Shown: one piece after another, positions 29,786-39,026 of the stretch | Layout: each line of letters begins with the position of its first letter | Numbering within the stretch: the first letter of the stretch is position 1 | Assembly: GCF_000725545.1 (NCBI RefSeq) | Contig: NZ_JNZP01000001.1 | Span: forward strand, 372,001 to 436,000 | DNA length: 64,000 bases | Direction: 5' to 3' | Source: Streptomyces exfoliatus | GTDB taxonomy: Bacteria; Actinomycetota; Actinomycetes; Streptomycetales; Streptomycetaceae | Program-made: the position numbers and the translations under genes | Notes under the pieces: model-generated | What the model was told of the DNA's origin: nothing | Databases searched by the model: none | Seen by the model: only the letters and a program-made list of their open reading frames with translations

Positions 29786-30388
29786 GTGGCAGAGGCGGAG
29801 CGCATCATCGGTACGCCGGATTCAGCAGGGGCCGACGGGTCGGTCCCCTCCGAAGAGACGGCCGTCCCCGACGGGTCGGCCGCCTCCGGGGAGCGGCCGC
29901 GGGGCAGGCGCAGGATCCTCGCCCTGTTCGTGGTGGCCGTCGTCGCCTACCTGCTCGACCTGGGCAGCAAGATGCTGGTGGTCGCCAAGCTGGAGGGCCG
30001 CGAGCCGATCCGGGTGATCGGCGACGTGCTGCGCTTCGACGCCATCCGGAACCCGGGTGCCGCGTTCGGCATGGGCGAGGCCTTCACGATCATCTTCACC
30101 TGCATCGCCGTCGCCGTGATCGTCGTGATCATCCGGCTGGCGCGCAAGCTCTACAGCCTGCCCTGGGCCATCGCGCTCGGTCTGCTGCTCGGCGGCGCGC
30201 TGGGCAACCTCACGGACCGGATCTTCCGCTCGCCGGGGGTCTTCGAGGGCGCCGTGGTCGACTTCATCGCCCCCGCGCACTTCGCCGTCTTCAACCTCGC
30301 CGACTCGGCGATCGTGTGCGGCGGCATCCTCATCGTGATCCTGTCGTTCCGGGGTCTGGACCCGGACGGAACGGTCCACAAGGACTGA
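29786..30388 (+). CDS. lspA: Lipoprotein signal peptidase LspA
   Basis: 200 residues from the GTG at 29786, with GAGGG about 10 nt upstream; the frame continues upstream into the dksA-like gene but is not conserved-looking there. Four transmembrane helices follow a hydrophilic N-terminal tail of about 45 residues. Family motifs: [26 protein letters not shown] and VFNLADSAI; the Asp residues of the last two are the catalytic pair of this aspartic protease. It cleaves prolipoprotein signal peptides in the membrane after lipidation. Confidence 0.94.
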   Translation: MAEAERIIGTPDSAGADGSVPSEETAVPDGSAASGERPRGRRRILALFVVAVVAYLLDLGSKMLVVAKLEGREPIRVIGDVLRFDAIRNPGAAFGMGEAFTIIFTCIAVAVIVVIIRLARKLYSLPWAIALGLLLGGALGNLTDRIFRSPGVFEGAVVDFIAPAHFAVFNLADSAIVCGGILIVILSFRGLDPDGTVHKD

Positions 30389-30417
30389 CGCCCGGACGGA
30401 GTACCTCCCGCACCAGG

Positions 30418-30423
30418 CATACT
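30418..30423 (+). promoter_or_regulatory. Candidate -10 element for leaderless rluD-type mRNA
   Basis: CATACT ends 6 nt before the GTG at 30430, and no ribosome site is present, suggesting transcription starts at the GTG. No clear -35. Confidence 0.4.
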
Positions 30424-30429
30424 CGACGG

Positions 30430-31371
30430 GTGAGCATGAGTCCCGAGATCCGCACGCTGCCCGTTCCCGATGGCCTTGAGGGCGAGCGCGTCGACGCCGC
30501 CATCGCCCGTATGTTCGGGTTCTCCCGTACGAAGGCGGCCGAGCTGGCCGCCGCAGGGAAGGTCCAGGTCGACGGCTCCGTCGTCGGCAAGTCCGAGCGG
30601 GTGAGCGGCGGGGCGTGGCTGGAGGTCGAGATGCCGGGCGCTGCCGCGCCCGTCCAGATCGTCGCCGAGCCCGTCGAGGGCATGGAGATCATCCACGACG
30701 ACGACGACATCGTCGTGATCATGAAGCCCGTCGGTGTGGCCGCGCACCCCAGCCCCGGCTGGACCGGCACCACGGTCATCGGCGGCCTCGCCGCCGCCGG
30801 CTACCGCATCTCCACCTCCGGCGCCGCCGAGCGCCAGGGCATCGTGCACCGCCTCGACGTCGGCACCTCCGGTCTGATGGTGGTCGCCAAGTCGGAGTAC
30901 GCGTACACCTCGCTCAAGCGCCAGTTCAAGGAGCGCGTGGTCGACAAGCGCTACCACGCCCTCGTGCAGGGGCACCCCGACCCGATGAGCGGCACCATCG
31001 ACGCCCCCATCGGCCGGCACCCGAACCACGACTACAAGTGGGCGGTCACCGCCGAGGGCAAGCCCTCGGTCACGCACTACGACCTCATCGAGGCGTACCG
31101 CTCGGCCTCGTTGCTCGACATCAAGCTGGAGACGGGCCGCACCCACCAGATCCGGGTGCACATGTCCGCCCACCGCCACCCCTGCGTCGGCGACCTCACC
31201 TACGGCGCGGACCCGACGATCGCCAAGCGACTCGGCCTGACCCGGCAGTGGCTGCACGCCGTCCGCCTCGGTTTCGAGCACCCGGGCGACGGCTCGTGGG
31301 TCGAGTTCGCCAGCACCTACCCCGAGGACCTGCGCAAGGCCCTCGACCGGATCGCGGCGGAGAGTCAGTGA
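30430..31371 (+). CDS. RluD-family 23S rRNA pseudouridine synthase
   Basis: 313 residues from the GTG at 30430; an ATG two codons later (30436) is also possible. An S4 RNA-binding domain ([30 protein letters not shown]) is followed by the RluA-type catalytic domain with the [15 protein letters not shown] motif containing the catalytic Asp, then [22 protein letters not shown] and [13 protein letters not shown]. It converts uridines to pseudouridine, most likely in helix 69 of 23S rRNA by analogy with RluD. The stop overlaps the next start (GTGA). Confidence 0.93.
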   Translation: MSMSPEIRTLPVPDGLEGERVDAAIARMFGFSRTKAAELAAAGKVQVDGSVVGKSERVSGGAWLEVEMPGAAAPVQIVAEPVEGMEIIHDDDDIVVIMKPVGVAAHPSPGWTGTTVIGGLAAAGYRISTSGAAERQGIVHRLDVGTSGLMVVAKSEYAYTSLKRQFKERVVDKRYHALVQGHPDPMSGTIDAPIGRHPNHDYKWAVTAEGKPSVTHYDLIEAYRSASLLDIKLETGRTHQIRVHMSAHRHPCVGDLTYGADPTIAKRLGLTRQWLHAVRLGFEHPGDGSWVEFASTYPEDLRKALDRIAAESQ

Positions 31372-31835
31372 GTGCCGTGTTCGGCGTCCGCGAGGCGCTG
31401 AGCCCCGAGGACCGGGAGGCGTGCTTCGCGGTGCGCCGCGAGGTCTTCGTCGAGGAGCAGGGCGTTCCGCAGGAGCTGGAGTACGACGCGTACGACGCGA
31501 CCGCGGCGCATGTGCTCGCCGTGCGCGAGGACGGGCTGCCGCTGGGCACCGGGCGCCTTCTGTTCGGGGCGGACGCGGTCGGGAAGACCGGGGGCGACGC
31601 CTCGGTGGGCTCGCTCGGCCGGCTCGCGGTCGCCAAGGCGGCCCGCGGCCTCGGCGTCGGCGCCGCGCTCGTCCGGGCCGTCGAGGACGTGGCGCGCGAG
31701 CGCGGTCTGACCGCCGTCGACCTGCACGCGCAGACCCACGCGCTGGGCTTCTACGAGCGCCTCGGCTACGAGGCGTACGGCCCGGAGTTCCCCGACGCGG
31801 GCATGCCGCACCGGGCGATGCGAAGGTTCCTGTAG
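31368..31835 (+). CDS. GNAT family N-acetyltransferase
   Basis: 155 residues from the GTG at 31368 that overlaps the rluD-type stop. ElaA-like start ([32 protein letters not shown]) and the acetyl-CoA loop [27 protein letters not shown]; the C-terminal [17 protein letters not shown] is typical GNAT motif B. It transfers an acetyl group from acetyl-CoA to an unidentified substrate. Translational coupling with the pseudouridine synthase is implied by the overlap but a shared function is not. Confidence 0.9.
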   Translation: MSAVFGVREALSPEDREACFAVRREVFVEEQGVPQELEYDAYDATAAHVLAVREDGLPLGTGRLLFGADAVGKTGGDASVGSLGRLAVAKAARGLGVGAALVRAVEDVARERGLTAVDLHAQTHALGFYERLGYEAYGPEFPDAGMPHRAMRRFL

Positions 31836-31939
31836 GCGGAGGTCTCTCCGGTCGTGGGCCGGGCGCCGTCGTTGTCTGTTCCCTGATGCCCCTTCGGGGC
31901 GCCAGGTGTGAAAACGGGCATACGTGGCAGGGTGGGCCC

Positions 31940-33526
31940 GTGGATCAATTGGCCCTGTTGTTCTTGCTGCTGCTCGGCGCCCTGCTCACCGTCCCCCTCG
32001 GTGAGCGGCTCGGACTGCCCGCCCCCGTCCTGATGACCCTCATCGGGATCGTGCTGGCCTTCCTGCCCTTCGTGCCGAACGTCGAGATCCCGCCGGAACT
32101 CATCCTCCCGTTGGTCCTGCCCCCGCTGCTGTACGCCTCCGTGCAGCGCACCTCCTGGCGCCAGTTCGCGGCCAACAAGCGGCCCATCTTCCTGCTCGCG
32201 GTCGCCCTGGTCTTCGTCACCACGGCCGCGGTCGGCGCGGTCGCGCACTCGCTCGTGCCCGGCCTTCCGCTGGCCGCCGCCATCGCGCTCGGCGCCCTCG
32301 TCGCGCCGCCCGACCCGGTCGCGGCGACCGCCGTGGCCGGCTCGCTCGGACTGCCCCGCCGGCTGGTGTCGATCCTGGAGGGCGAGGGCCTCTTCAACGA
32401 CGTCACCGCGATCGTGCTCTACCACGTGGCCATCGCCGCCGTCGTCAGCGGCTCCTTCTCCTGGCCCGAGGCGGTCGGCGCGCTGGTGCTCTCCGCCGTG
32501 GTCGCCCTGGTCGTCGGCCTGGGGCTCGGCTGGCTCTCCAACAAGCTCATCGGGCTGCTCGGCGACGCCACCCTCCAGACCGGCCTCACCCTCCTGGTGC
32601 CCTTCGTGAGCTACGTGCTCGCCGAGGAACTGCACGGCTCCGGCGTCCTCGCCGTCCTGGTCACGGCCCTCTTCCTCGCCGAGCACGCGGCCGACGCCGA
32701 CGACGTGATGGGCCGGCTCGCCGGGCAGACCTTCTGGCAGATCGTCGACACCCTCGTCACGGGCATCGCCTTCGGCCTCATCGGTCTCGAACTCGTCCAC
32801 GTCTTCGGGGTGGCGGACGGGCACGGCCTGGAGATGCTCGGCTGGGGCGCCGCCGTCGTCGCGGTGGTCGTCGGGGTCCGGCTCCTCTGGCTGCTGCCCG
32901 CCACCTGGCTCGCGAAGCGGCTGCACACGCGCCGGGACGTCGACGAGGAGATCCCGACGAGCTGGCGGGAGACCATCGTCATGTGGTGGGCGGGGATGCG
33001 CGGGGTGGCCTCGGTCGCCCTTGCGCTCGCGATCCCGCTCCGTACCGACGACGGCTCGCCCTTTCCCGGCCGCGACGAGATCGTCTTCATCGCCTTCTGT
33101 GTGATCATCGCCACCCTCGTCTGCCAGGGGCTCACCCTGCCCTGGCTGGTCAGGCGGCTCGGGGTGCGGGCCGACGCGGACGCCGAGCGGGCCCTCGAAC
33201 GGGATCTGGCCATCCGGGCGGCGAAGGCCGCCAAGCGCAGGCTCAAGGAGATCGAGGAGGTCGAGGAGCTGCCGGAGGACCTTCAGGAGCGGCTGCTGCG
33301 CGGGGCGTACGACATCGGGGCGCGGATCAGCCCCGACATGGTCGACGAGGAGCGGAAGGCCGCCTTCGCGGAGCGCTCGAAGCGGTTCAAGGCCGTGCAG
33401 CGGATCCAGCACGAGCTGATGTCGGCCGCCCGGCACGAGGTCCTCTCGGCGCGCAGCGAGCCGGGCGCCGACCCGGAGGTGGTGGACCGGGTGCTGCGCA
33501 AGCTGGACGTGCGCAGCCTGCGGTGA
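31940..33526 (+). CDS. Cation/proton antiporter (CPA1, NhaP type)
   Basis: 528 residues from the GTG at 31940, which has no good ribosome site; the conserved first helix begins at once (MDQLALLFLLLLGALLTV). About twelve transmembrane helices with the CPA1 signatures PPLLYASVQ, APPDPVAATAVA (the ion-binding Asp), EGEGLFNDVTAIVLY and WAGMRGVASVALALAIP. A charged cytoplasmic tail of about 110 residues ends the protein. It should exchange Na+ or K+ for protons at the cytoplasmic membrane. The upstream 104-bp gap suggests its own promoter. Confidence 0.93.
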   Translation: MDQLALLFLLLLGALLTVPLGERLGLPAPVLMTLIGIVLAFLPFVPNVEIPPELILPLVLPPLLYASVQRTSWRQFAANKRPIFLLAVALVFVTTAAVGAVAHSLVPGLPLAAAIALGALVAPPDPVAATAVAGSLGLPRRLVSILEGEGLFNDVTAIVLYHVAIAAVVSGSFSWPEAVGALVLSAVVALVVGLGLGWLSNKLIGLLGDATLQTGLTLLVPFVSYVLAEELHGSGVLAVLVTALFLAEHAADADDVMGRLAGQTFWQIVDTLVTGIAFGLIGLELVHVFGVADGHGLEMLGWGAAVVAVVVGVRLLWLLPATWLAKRLHTRRDVDEEIPTSWRETIVMWWAGMRGVASVALALAIPLRTDDGSPFPGRDEIVFIAFCVIIATLVCQGLTLPWLVRRLGVRADADAERALERDLAIRAAKAAKRRLKEIEEVEELPEDLQERLLRGAYDIGARISPDMVDEERKAAFAERSKRFKAVQRIQHELMSAARHEVLSARSEPGADPEVVDRVLRKLDVRSLR

Positions 33527-33564
33527 GGCCGGTGCCCCGGGGGCCGGATGGCAGGATGGGACGC

Positions 33565-34134
33565 ATGGACATCATGCTCTTCCACTCGGCCTACGGGCTG
33601 ACCCCTTCCGTCGAGGCCGCTGCCGAGCGGCTCCGCGCCGCCGGGCACCAGGTCTGGACCCCGGACCTCTACGGGGGCCGGACGGTCGGGACCGTGGAGG
33701 AGGGTGTGGAGCTCCGGGACGAGATCGGCAAGGACGAGCTGCTGAAGCGGGCGGTCCTCGCCGCCGCCCCCTACTCCGAGCGCGGACTGGTCTACATGGG
33801 CCTGTCCCTCGGGGCCTCGATCGCGCAGACCCTGGCGCTCGGGGACGAGAAGGCGCGCGGGCTGCTGCTGTTCCACGGCACCTCGGACCTGGCGGAGTCC
33901 GCGTCGGTGGACGAGTTGCCGGTGCAGCTGCACGTGGCCGATCCCGACCCGTTCGAGACGCACGACTGGCTGTCCTCCTGGTACCTCCAGATGCGCAAGG
34001 CGGGGGCGGACGTGGAGATCTACCGTTACCCGGGCGCCGGGCACGTGTTCACGGACGCGGAGCTGCCGGACTGGGACGAGGAGGCGGCCGAGCGGGCCTG
34101 GTCGGTGGCGCTGGCCTTCATCGAGGATCTCTAG
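33565..34134 (+). CDS. Dienelactone hydrolase-like alpha/beta hydrolase
   Basis: 189 residues from the ATG at 33565 (MDIMLFHSAYGLTPSV); an ATG at 33556 would add three residues. Alpha/beta hydrolase fold of the DLH family: nucleophile elbow YMGLSLGASIAQ (Ser where classical dienelactone hydrolases have Cys), acid in HVADPDPF and catalytic His in YPGAGHVFTD. The small size fits the family. The substrate is unknown. It starts 38 bp after the antiporter gene and is probably co-transcribed with it. Confidence 0.88.
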   Translation: MDIMLFHSAYGLTPSVEAAAERLRAAGHQVWTPDLYGGRTVGTVEEGVELRDEIGKDELLKRAVLAAAPYSERGLVYMGLSLGASIAQTLALGDEKARGLLLFHGTSDLAESASVDELPVQLHVADPDPFETHDWLSSWYLQMRKAGADVEIYRYPGAGHVFTDAELPDWDEEAAERAWSVALAFIEDL

Positions 34135-34157
34135 GACCTGTAGGACCGTAGGACCTG
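34132..34157 (+). repeat. Three tandem TAGGACCTG-like units at a stop codon
   Basis: TAGGACCTG, TAGGACCG and TAGGACCTG follow head to tail (34132-34140, 34141-34148, 34149-34157). The first unit contains the TAG stop of the hydrolase gene, suggesting local slippage expansion. Confidence 0.7.
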
Positions 34158-34167
34158 TCGAACGGGC

Positions 34168-34198
34168 GTGGCCCCCGGGGGAGTTCCCCGGGGGCCAC
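34168..34198. terminator. Bidirectional terminator between convergent genes
   Basis: Perfect 13-bp arms GTGGCCCCCGGGG (34168-34180) and CCCCGGGGGCCAC (34186-34198) with a 5-nt loop, placed between the rightward hydrolase gene and the leftward metalloprotease gene. Confidence 0.9.
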
Positions 34199-34221
34199 AC
34201 CTCTGTCCGGCCGGATCAGGA

Positions 34222-35241
34222 TCAGGCGCGGTAGGCGGTCCAGTAGTCGTTCATCCGGGTCACCTGACCCTGGGTGAACTGGTACATGCACGCGTCGTAC
34301 GTGTAGTCCATGAAGTTGTGGATCGGGTCCACGCCGGTCTTGGAGGCGCAGGAGTCACGGCCGGTCGGGCACTCGTACGCGGGGCTCTTCTCGGCCGGGG
34401 TGTCGGCGACGGAGTCACCGGCGCCGTTGCAGCCGCCCTGGAAGGTGTGGTAGAGGCCCATCCAGTGGCCGACCTCGTGGGTGGCGGTGTCACCCTCGTT
34501 GTAGTTGGCCGCGGAGCCGCCCGGGAGGGAGGAATCGAGGACGACGACACCGTCCATGGACGGGTTCGAGGCGTACGAGGACGGGAAGGTCGCCCAGCCG
34601 AGGAGGCCGCCGCTCAGGTTCGCCGTGTAGAAGTTCAGCGCGCCGGCGCCGCCCTGGCGGAGGGTCTGCTTCATCGCCTTCTCGGCGGTGGAGCCGGAGG
34701 CCAGGTTGTACCAGGAGGCGTTGTCCGTGTAGGTGGTCGCGGCAAGGGTGAACTGGAAGTTGGAGTTCACGTTGCCGGTGCCCTGGCCGGCGTACGCCGA
34801 GTTCAGGACCGCCATCTGGTTGTTGATCTGGGTGGCGGTGAGCTTGCCCGTCGTACCGGAGTGGATGACGTGGAAGTAGACCGGGATGTTCACCACCGCG
34901 GCGGCGCCGGCTTCGGCGGAGGCGCTGAGGCGGCCCTCGGCGCGGGCGGCGTCCAGCTTCTTCTTGAAGTCCGCGTCCATGGCCTTGGCCTGGGCGGCCG
35001 TGACCTCGTTCGGCTCGAAGGCGTGGCTGTCGGCGCCGCGCGCCTTGCGGGCGCCGGAGAGGGCCTCGTGGTCGTCGTGGCCGTCCACGCACTCCTCGGC
35101 CGAGGAACCGGCCAGGGTGGTGACGGCGGCGCCGGTGGCCACCGGGGCGGAAAGGGGTGCCAGGGCCAGGGTTCCGGCCATCACGGCAGTGCCGAGCATA
35201 CGACGTGACATACGCGGCGATATACGGACAAGAGCACGCAC
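34222..35241 (-). CDS. Secreted M43-type zinc metalloprotease
   Basis: 339 residues, GTG start at 35241 with AGGAGT upstream. A signal peptide (about 1-40: basic start, hydrophobic core [13 protein letters not shown], Ala-rich end) indicates secretion. A propeptide-like region leads to the catalytic domain with [11 protein letters not shown] (about residue 253 on), the extended zinc site of metzincins, followed by [24 protein letters not shown] and the Met-turn [11 protein letters not shown]. These features match cytophagalysin/pappalysin-like M43 enzymes. It probably degrades extracellular protein. Monocistronic between two terminators. Confidence 0.92.
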   Translation of the reverse strand: MRALVRISPRMSRRMLGTAVMAGTLALAPLSAPVATGAAVTTLAGSSAEECVDGHDDHEALSGARKARGADSHAFEPNEVTAAQAKAMDADFKKKLDAARAEGRLSASAEAGAAAVVNIPVYFHVIHSGTTGKLTATQINNQMAVLNSAYAGQGTGNVNSNFQFTLAATTYTDNASWYNLASGSTAEKAMKQTLRQGGAGALNFYTANLSGGLLGWATFPSSYASNPSMDGVVVLDSSLPGGSAANYNEGDTATHEVGHWMGLYHTFQGGCNGAGDSVADTPAEKSPAYECPTGRDSCASKTGVDPIHNFMDYTYDACMYQFTQGQVTRMNDYWTAYRA

Positions 35242-35292
35242 GGTGACTCCTCGCGGGGGGTGGTGGTGAGGAACTTCCTCGCCACTGCGGGG

Positions 35293-35298
35293 AGATTA
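35293..35298 (-). promoter_or_regulatory. Candidate -10 of the metalloprotease gene
   Basis: TAATCT on the minus strand, 52 bp upstream of the start. The leader contains the palindrome GAGGAACTTCCTC (35268-35280). No clear -35 is seen. Confidence 0.4.
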
Positions 35299-35428
35299 CG
35301 CGTCCATGTCAGGCGTCGTTGAGAAGCGATCAGGCCCAATCATTCATGGAGCAATTCGGGGCATCGGGAAGAAAATCTTGGGCGGCTTCCGGAGTTTGAG
35401 ACGTCGACGTAACAGTCGAAGTGGCGGA

Positions 35429-35530
35429 GGCGGGTGGTGTGTCCGGATTCGATCTCGAAAACCGGCCACCCGCCGTAGCGATGTGATCTTCTGTTAACAG
35501 AAGCGATCATGGCTGAAAATCAACCATGAT
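35429..35530 (-). terminator. Group of three hairpins in the phoD/metalloprotease gap
   Basis: Reading from phoD: ATCATGG/CCATGAT arms at about 35506-35530, a perfect 16-bp palindrome CTTCTGTTAACAGAAG at 35488-35503, and GGCGGGTGG/CCACCCGCC arms at 35429-35437 and 35466-35474 with a nested inner stem. Together they probably end the phoD transcript. The 317-bp gap 35242-35558 is noticeably less GC-rich than the genes and contains no gene I can support. Confidence 0.6.
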
Positions 35531-35558
35531 GGTCCGCCAGGGGAACAACGGGGAAACG

Positions 35559-37208
35559 TCAGCGGACGGGTTGGTACACCCGCTCCACGCGCTGCGTACC
35601 ACTGAGCGTCCGGTACGAGCGTGCCCAGGCCGTCGACGCGGCCGGATCCGTCTTGTCGGAGACCGTGTAGTAGTCCATCTGCGAGCGCTCGGCGGTCACG
35701 TCGAGGACGCCGTACCCGTGGTGGTCCATGTCCACCCACTTCACATGCCGGTTGGCGGCCTTCACGGCGCCCGCGGCCACCACCGAGACCGTCCCCGGCG
35801 CCACGTGCAGCAGGTCGTCGAGGTTGTCCGAGGTCACCGAGGTGACGACGAACTCCGTCGCCGCCGAGGCCGAGAACGGGTACGTCGCCGCCTTCACCGG
35901 GACGTCGTTGGCCCAGGCCATGTGGATGTCGCCGGTCAGGAAGACGGTGTTGCGGATGGCCCGCGAGGTCAGGTGCGCGAGGAGTTCCTTCCGGTCGTCC
36001 GTGTACCCGTCCCACTGGTCGACGTTGACCGCGAGCCCCTCCTTCGGCAGGCCCATCAGCTCGGCGAGCGGCTCCAGGAGGTGGGCGGGCAGGGCGCCGA
36101 AGGCGACCGGCGTGATCATCACGGAGGTGCCGACCAGCTGCCAGGTCGCGGCCGAGCCCGCGAGCCCCGACTTGAGCCAGTCGAGCTGGGCGCGGCCCGT
36201 GATGCTCCGCTCCGGGTCGTCGACCGAGCCGCTGCCCGTCTTCGCCGGGGCCGAGCGGAACGAGCGCAGGTCGAGCAGGTGCAGATCGGCCAGCGTGCCG
36301 AAGCGGAGGCGCCGGAAGACGGTCCCCTCGGTGGAGGCGCGGACCGGCATCCACTCGAAGTACGCCTGCTTGGCGGCGGCCACCCGTGCCGCCCACTCGC
36401 CCTCGGCCTCCGGTGTGTGGTTCTCGGCCCCGCCCGTCCAGGCGTCGTTCGCGAACTCGTGGTCGTCCCATATCGCGATCACCGGGTGGGCCGCGTGCAG
36501 CGCCTGGAGGTCCGCGTCCGTCCTGTAGTGGCCGTGCCGGGTGCGGTAGTCGGCGAGCGAGACGATCTCGTGGCGCGGCTCGTGCTGCCGGACGGTGTAC
36601 TTCGCCTCCGGGTAGGTGCCGCTGCCGTACTCGTACAGGTAGTCGCCGAGATGGAGGATCGCGTCCAGGTCGGCGCGGGCGGCGAGATGGCGGTACGCGG
36701 AGAAGTGGCCGGCCTCCCAGTTCGCGCAGGAGACCACGCCGAAGCGGACGCCGGGCGCGGCGGCGTCGAGCGCCGGCGCCGTACGGGTCCGGGCGGCGGG
36801 GGAGACGACGGAGTCCGCGGTGAAGCGGAACCAGTAGGAGGTGGCCGGGCGCAGACCCCGGACGTCCGCCTTCACGGTGTGGTCGGATGCGGCGCTCGCC
36901 GTGGTCGTGCCGGAGGCGACGACCCGGGCGAAGGCGCGGTCCTCGGCCATCTCCCAGCCGACCTGGACGTCCGGGCCGAGGCCCGATCCCGGCACGGCCT
37001 CGGGGGTGGGGGTGACGCGCGTCCAGAGCAGGACGCCGTCGGGCAGCGGGTCGCCGGAGGCGACGCCGTGGAGGAACGCGGTCGCCGCGGGGGCGGCCTG
37101 GGCCGTGGAGGCCGCGCCGAGGAGGGCCGGCGCGGCGGCGGCGGTGACGGCGGCGGCCTTGACGACCGTGCGCCGGCTGGGGGAAGGAAGATCGAATCGA
37201 CTGGTCAC
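35559..37208 (-). CDS. phoD: PhoD-family alkaline phosphatase/phosphodiesterase, Tat-exported
   Basis: 549 residues, GTG start. A twin-arginine signal is clear: [11 protein letters not shown] followed by an Ala-rich hydrophobic stretch to about residue 40. The PhoD N-terminal domain ([23 protein letters not shown]) precedes the metallophosphatase core with [39 protein letters not shown] and [15 protein letters not shown], which provide Fe/Ca ligands. PhoD hydrolyses phosphomonoesters and diesters outside the cell. In Streptomyces phoD genes belong to the PhoR-PhoP phosphate-starvation regulon; I could not identify a convincing PHO box here. Confidence 0.94.
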   Translation of the reverse strand: MTSRFDLPSPSRRTVVKAAAVTAAAAPALLGAASTAQAAPAATAFLHGVASGDPLPDGVLLWTRVTPTPEAVPGSGLGPDVQVGWEMAEDRAFARVVASGTTTASAASDHTVKADVRGLRPATSYWFRFTADSVVSPAARTRTAPALDAAAPGVRFGVVSCANWEAGHFSAYRHLAARADLDAILHLGDYLYEYGSGTYPEAKYTVRQHEPRHEIVSLADYRTRHGHYRTDADLQALHAAHPVIAIWDDHEFANDAWTGGAENHTPEAEGEWAARVAAAKQAYFEWMPVRASTEGTVFRRLRFGTLADLHLLDLRSFRSAPAKTGSGSVDDPERSITGRAQLDWLKSGLAGSAATWQLVGTSVMITPVAFGALPAHLLEPLAELMGLPKEGLAVNVDQWDGYTDDRKELLAHLTSRAIRNTVFLTGDIHMAWANDVPVKAATYPFSASAATEFVVTSVTSDNLDDLLHVAPGTVSVVAAGAVKAANRHVKWVDMDHHGYGVLDVTAERSQMDYYTVSDKTDPAASTAWARSYRTLSGTQRVERVYQPVR

Positions 37209-37216
37209 GGCCAGTC

Positions 37217-37222
37217 AGATTA
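37217..37222 (-). promoter_or_regulatory. Candidate -10 of phoD
   Basis: TAATCT on the minus strand ends 8 nt before the GTG at 37208, suggesting a very short or absent leader. The same hexamer is found before the neighbouring metalloprotease gene. Confidence 0.45.
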
Positions 37223-37319
37223 CTGGCGGGTACGCCCGGAAGGCAGGCGAAATCCGGAAGTTCGCCGGTCCGTCGCCCACCGGCCGCACCCCGGCAGCGC
37301 ACGCGCCGCCGCACAGGGG

Positions 37320-37348
37320 AGCCCCCTGACCCACAGGGTCAGGGGGCT
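37320..37348 (-). terminator. Terminator after the DsbA-like gene
   Basis: Perfect 13-bp arms AGCCCCCTGACCC and GGGTCAGGGGGCT with a 3-nt loop, 25 bp beyond the stop codon. Confidence 0.88.
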
Positions 37349-37373
37349 GTTTCGCGCAAGGGGTCGGACCCGG

Positions 37374-38189
37374 TCAGGCCTTGAGGGCCGCGTCGACCGC
37401 CGTGGTGAACTCGGCCGGCGTCATCGGCGGGTTGTCGGTGCCCGCGACCGTCACCGGCTTGCCGTCCATCTTCAGGGTCGGGGTGCCCGTCACGCCGCTG
37501 GCGTCGAAGGCCTTGGACATCTTCATCGCCCAGGCGTCGAAGGTGCCGTCCTCGACGTTCTTCTTGAACTCGGCGTTGCCCTTGAGGGCCGGTACGGAGT
37601 CCGCGATCTCCAGGAGGTAGGAGTCCTTGGCGAACTTGTCGTCGTTCTCCTCCGGGTGGAACTCCTCCGAGTAGAGCGCCGCCTTGTACTTCAGGAAGGC
37701 CTCGGGGCTCACGTCCAGGGCCGCGCCGAGCGCGGACAGGGCGTTCTTCGAGCCCTCACCGGTGGCGGCGTCGTCGATGAACGTGGCACCGACGTACTTG
37801 ATCTTGTACTTGCCGGCCTCGACGTCCTTCTCGACCGTGGAGCCCACGGACTGCTCGAAGGTCGCGCAGACCGGGCAGCGCGAGTCCTCGTACAGCTCCA
37901 GGGTCTTCTTCGCCGACTCCTTGCCGACGACGACGGTCGTGCCGTTCGTGCCCGAGGTGTTCTTCGGGGCCTTCACGGTCGAGGCCTCCGCCACCGACTC
38001 CCAGTGGGAGGGCTTGTTGGACTGCACCACGGCGTAGCCGATGCCGCCGGCGGCGGCCAGGACGGCCAGCGCCGAGACGCCGACGACGAGCTGCCGGCGC
38101 GCCCGGTCCTTCTTCGCCTGGCGCTCGCGCTCGACGCGCAGCCGCTCGCGGGCGGCGGCCTTGTTGGACTGCGAGTTGCGTGCACTCAT
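37374..38189 (-). CDS. Membrane-anchored DsbA-like thioredoxin-fold protein
   Basis: 271 residues, ATG with GGAGAA upstream. A highly charged cytoplasmic tail (about 1-32) and one membrane helix (about 33-56) place the rest outside the cell. The thioredoxin fold carries a CPVC active site (Cys105-Cys108) in LYEDSRCPVCATFE and a cis-Pro loop in GVTGTPTLKMDG, as in DSBA_2/thioredoxin_4 oxidoreductases. It probably forms or reshuffles disulphides in exported proteins. The gene just upstream on the same strand encodes a multi-pass membrane protein and could be a partner. Confidence 0.92.
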   Translation of the reverse strand: MSARNSQSNKAAARERLRVERERQAKKDRARRQLVVGVSALAVLAAAGGIGYAVVQSNKPSHWESVAEASTVKAPKNTSGTNGTTVVVGKESAKKTLELYEDSRCPVCATFEQSVGSTVEKDVEAGKYKIKYVGATFIDDAATGEGSKNALSALGAALDVSPEAFLKYKAALYSEEFHPEENDDKFAKDSYLLEIADSVPALKGNAEFKKNVEDGTFDAWAMKMSKAFDASGVTGTPTLKMDGKPVTVAGTDNPPMTPAEFTTAVDAALKA

Positions 38190-38267
38190 GATCGTGTTCT
38201 CCGTGGGGTGAGGTCCGTCGGGACCGGGAAGCCGAGAGGGGACTGCGTGCTCGGGGGCCTGCGCCGC

Positions 38268-38969
38268 TCAGACGAGAGCGAGGCTCGGGCACGGCGGTCC
38301 CCGCCGTCCCACGGAGTGCGTGAGGAACCGGGTGCGGGAGGGCCGGGGCCGTCCCGCGGGCCGCTGGGCGCGCCGCGGCGCCGGACCGGTGCGGAAGAGG
38401 GCCGCGACGAGCAGCAGCGGTCGGAAGGCGGAGGCGGCCATCGCGCCGAGCAGCCGGACGAGCGCCCGCTCCCCGCCGCGCAGCCAGAGCGCGGCCGAGA
38501 GCCCCACGCCCACATGGGCGAGGAGCAGCAGCCACGGCAGCGACGGGTCCGGGGAGTCGAGCAGGGCGGCCGTGGTGCCGCTCTCGGGGGCCGCGACGCC
38601 CGGCAGCGGGGTGCCCACGGCGCCGCCGCAGAACACCTCCAGGCCCACCGCGCGCAGCGATCCGGCGACCGGGCCGCCGGCGGCCCCGTAACAGACCGCC
38701 TGACCGCTGGTGAAGAGCGTGTCGGCCGCCAGCTCCAGCGGCACGAGGAGCCCGGCGATCGGGCCGAGGCCGCGCTCGCGGCCGGCCAGCGCGTATGCCA
38801 CGGCGTAGACGCCGACGGCGACCGGGACGACCGTGCCGAGCGGCAGCGGCACGCGGGAGAGCAGCACGTGGGAGGCCACGGACAGCGTCACGACCAGTGC
38901 CGTGAAGAACGCCGCCCGCAGCGCCCTCAGCTGCGTCCCTGCCATGTCCATCGTCGTGGAGTGTGCCAT
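38268..38969 (-). CDS. Uncharacterised multi-pass membrane protein
   Basis: 233 residues, ATG start at 38969. I do not recognise a named family. About five hydrophobic segments are visible: FFTALVVTLSVASHVLL, VVPVAVGVYAVAYALA, GPIAGLLVPLELAADTLF, PWLLLLAHVGVGLSAALWL and a last one near RPLLLVAALF. Between the third and fourth are two cysteines (AVCYG, VFCGG), and the tail is basic and Pro-rich. It lies 78 bp upstream of the DsbA-like gene on the same strand. That context hints at a role in redox partnering or metal handling, but nothing in the sequence proves it. Confidence 0.8.
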   Translation of the reverse strand: MAHSTTMDMAGTQLRALRAAFFTALVVTLSVASHVLLSRVPLPLGTVVPVAVGVYAVAYALAGRERGLGPIAGLLVPLELAADTLFTSGQAVCYGAAGGPVAGSLRAVGLEVFCGGAVGTPLPGVAAPESGTTAALLDSPDPSLPWLLLLAHVGVGLSAALWLRGGERALVRLLGAMAASAFRPLLLVAALFRTGPAPRRAQRPAGRPRPSRTRFLTHSVGRRGPPCPSLALV

Positions 38970-39026
38970 GCCGGGCCGTAAGGAGTCGCTAAGCGCGAGC
39001 TGTGCGACGCCTCACCGGCCCCACCG

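Noticed and set aside
35306..35497. 63-codon plus-strand frame in the phoD/metalloprotease gap
   Set aside because: Codon third positions are not G/C-biased as in the real genes here, and it overlaps hairpins and the metalloprotease promoter.
37209..37330. PHO box upstream of phoD
   Set aside because: phoD genes are usually PhoP targets, but the 11-nt direct repeats of a PHO box are not convincingly present in this interval.
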